From assembly GCA_031177845.1 (NCBI GenBank), contig JAPSGG010000104.1:1-6150 (forward strand): a DNA stretch of 6,150 nucleotides, written 5' to 3'. This DNA is from Chromatiales bacterium (lineage in GTDB: Bacteria; Pseudomonadota; Gammaproteobacteria; JACCYU01). Below are positions 5,786-6,150 of the stretch, in pieces; positions within the stretch are counted from its first letter, which is position 1, and each line of letters starts with the position of its first letter. The notes beneath the pieces were generated by a model. It searched no databases and had not been told where the DNA came from. It worked only from the letters and a program-made list of their open reading frames with translations. The translations under genes and the position numbers were made by a program.

Positions 5786-6150
5786 ATGGCGAGTCTCGAT
5801 ATCGAGATCACCGCCGGCATCGTGACCCTGACCGGCACTGTCGACAACTTGCTGGCCAAAGCGCGCGCGGCCGATGTGGCGACGACCGTCAAAGGTGTGC
5901 GTTCGGTCATTAACAGGATCGATGTCGAGCCAGTGGTGCACCGCTCGGACGAAGAGATTGAGAACCTCGTGGCAGCCGCCCTGATCGGAGATGCGGCGAC
6001 CGAAGCTTACGAAATCGAGGCGCAGGTGGAGGACGGCGTCATGACCTCGAAGGGAACCGTCGATTCGTGGCAAGAGGAGCAGCTGGCCGTGAAAGTCGCT
6101 AAGGGTATGTCCGGCGTCGAGGGGGTCGCCAGCGAGGCGGAAGACGTGGC
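5786..6150 (+). CDS. Tandem BON-domain protein, OsmY-like (3' truncated; 5' separated by a stop codon)
   Basis: BON domains are small alpha/beta modules that bind phospholipid or other envelope surfaces; OsmY-type proteins are periplasmic and often stress-induced. The frame is open from 5735 to the window end with no stop. BON domain 1 reads EISEAVDDEG (before the listed start), then SLDIEITAGIVTLTGTVDN and VKGVRSVINRIDVEP. BON domain 2 starts at RSDEEIENLVAAALIGD and reads EDGVMTSKGTVDSWQEEQLA, then KGMSGVEGVASEAEDV at the edge. The listed ATG has only a weak AGG eight bases upstream; GTG at 5780 is an alternative. Either start removes the first helix of domain 1 and any export signal, so a product begun there would be incomplete and cytoplasmic. 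The natural start is more likely 5606, with a TAG at 5732 in between. In domain 2, the usual TLSGTV is TSKGTV, a mild divergence. Confidence 0.8.
   Translation, partial: MASLDIEITAGIVTLTGTVDNLLAKARAADVATTVKGVRSVINRIDVEPVVHRSDEEIENLVAAALIGDAATEAYEIEAQVEDGVMTSKGTVDSWQEEQLAVKVAKGMSGVEGVASEAEDV

Overview
This window of roughly 60% G+C comes from a bacterium, most likely a proteobacterium and plausibly a gammaproteobacterium. That placement is inferred from a divisome-type amidase with a C-terminal LysM domain, an Alx-like TerC protein and a periplasmic-type tandem-BON protein. No rRNA or marker gene is present, so a genus cannot be given.

Layout: (1) 1-643, + strand: the 3' part of an AmiB/AmiC-type N-acetylmuramoyl-L-alanine amidase ending in one LysM domain. 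(2) 644-784: a 141-bp spacer with a small palindrome. (3) 785-4377, + strand: a probable three-gene unit made of a PhoD-like metallophosphatase without a signal peptide, an ABC ATPase and an ABC-2 type permease. (4) 4378-4402: a GC-rich hairpin between convergent genes, a likely shared terminator. (5) 4424-5380, - strand: a TerC/Alx family membrane protein, probably a Mn(II) exporter. (6) 5381-5605: a 225-bp divergent control region. (7) 5606-6150, + strand: a BON-domain gene running off the window, whose reading frame is broken by an in-frame TAG between a signal-peptide-like leader and the first BON domain.

The genes are mostly envelope functions: peptidoglycan cleavage at division, a two-component ABC-2 exporter, metal export, and a BON-domain protein probably meant for the periplasm. 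The phosphatase and the ABC pair are tightly spaced and probably co-transcribed, but nothing in the sequence says what the exporter carries or whether the phosphatase acts with it. I see no mobile element, CRISPR array, tRNA, rRNA or convincing riboswitch. Most of the window is conventional. The most notable observation is the amber codon that splits an otherwise continuous secreted BON protein; the simplest explanations are a nonsense mutation or a base-call error.
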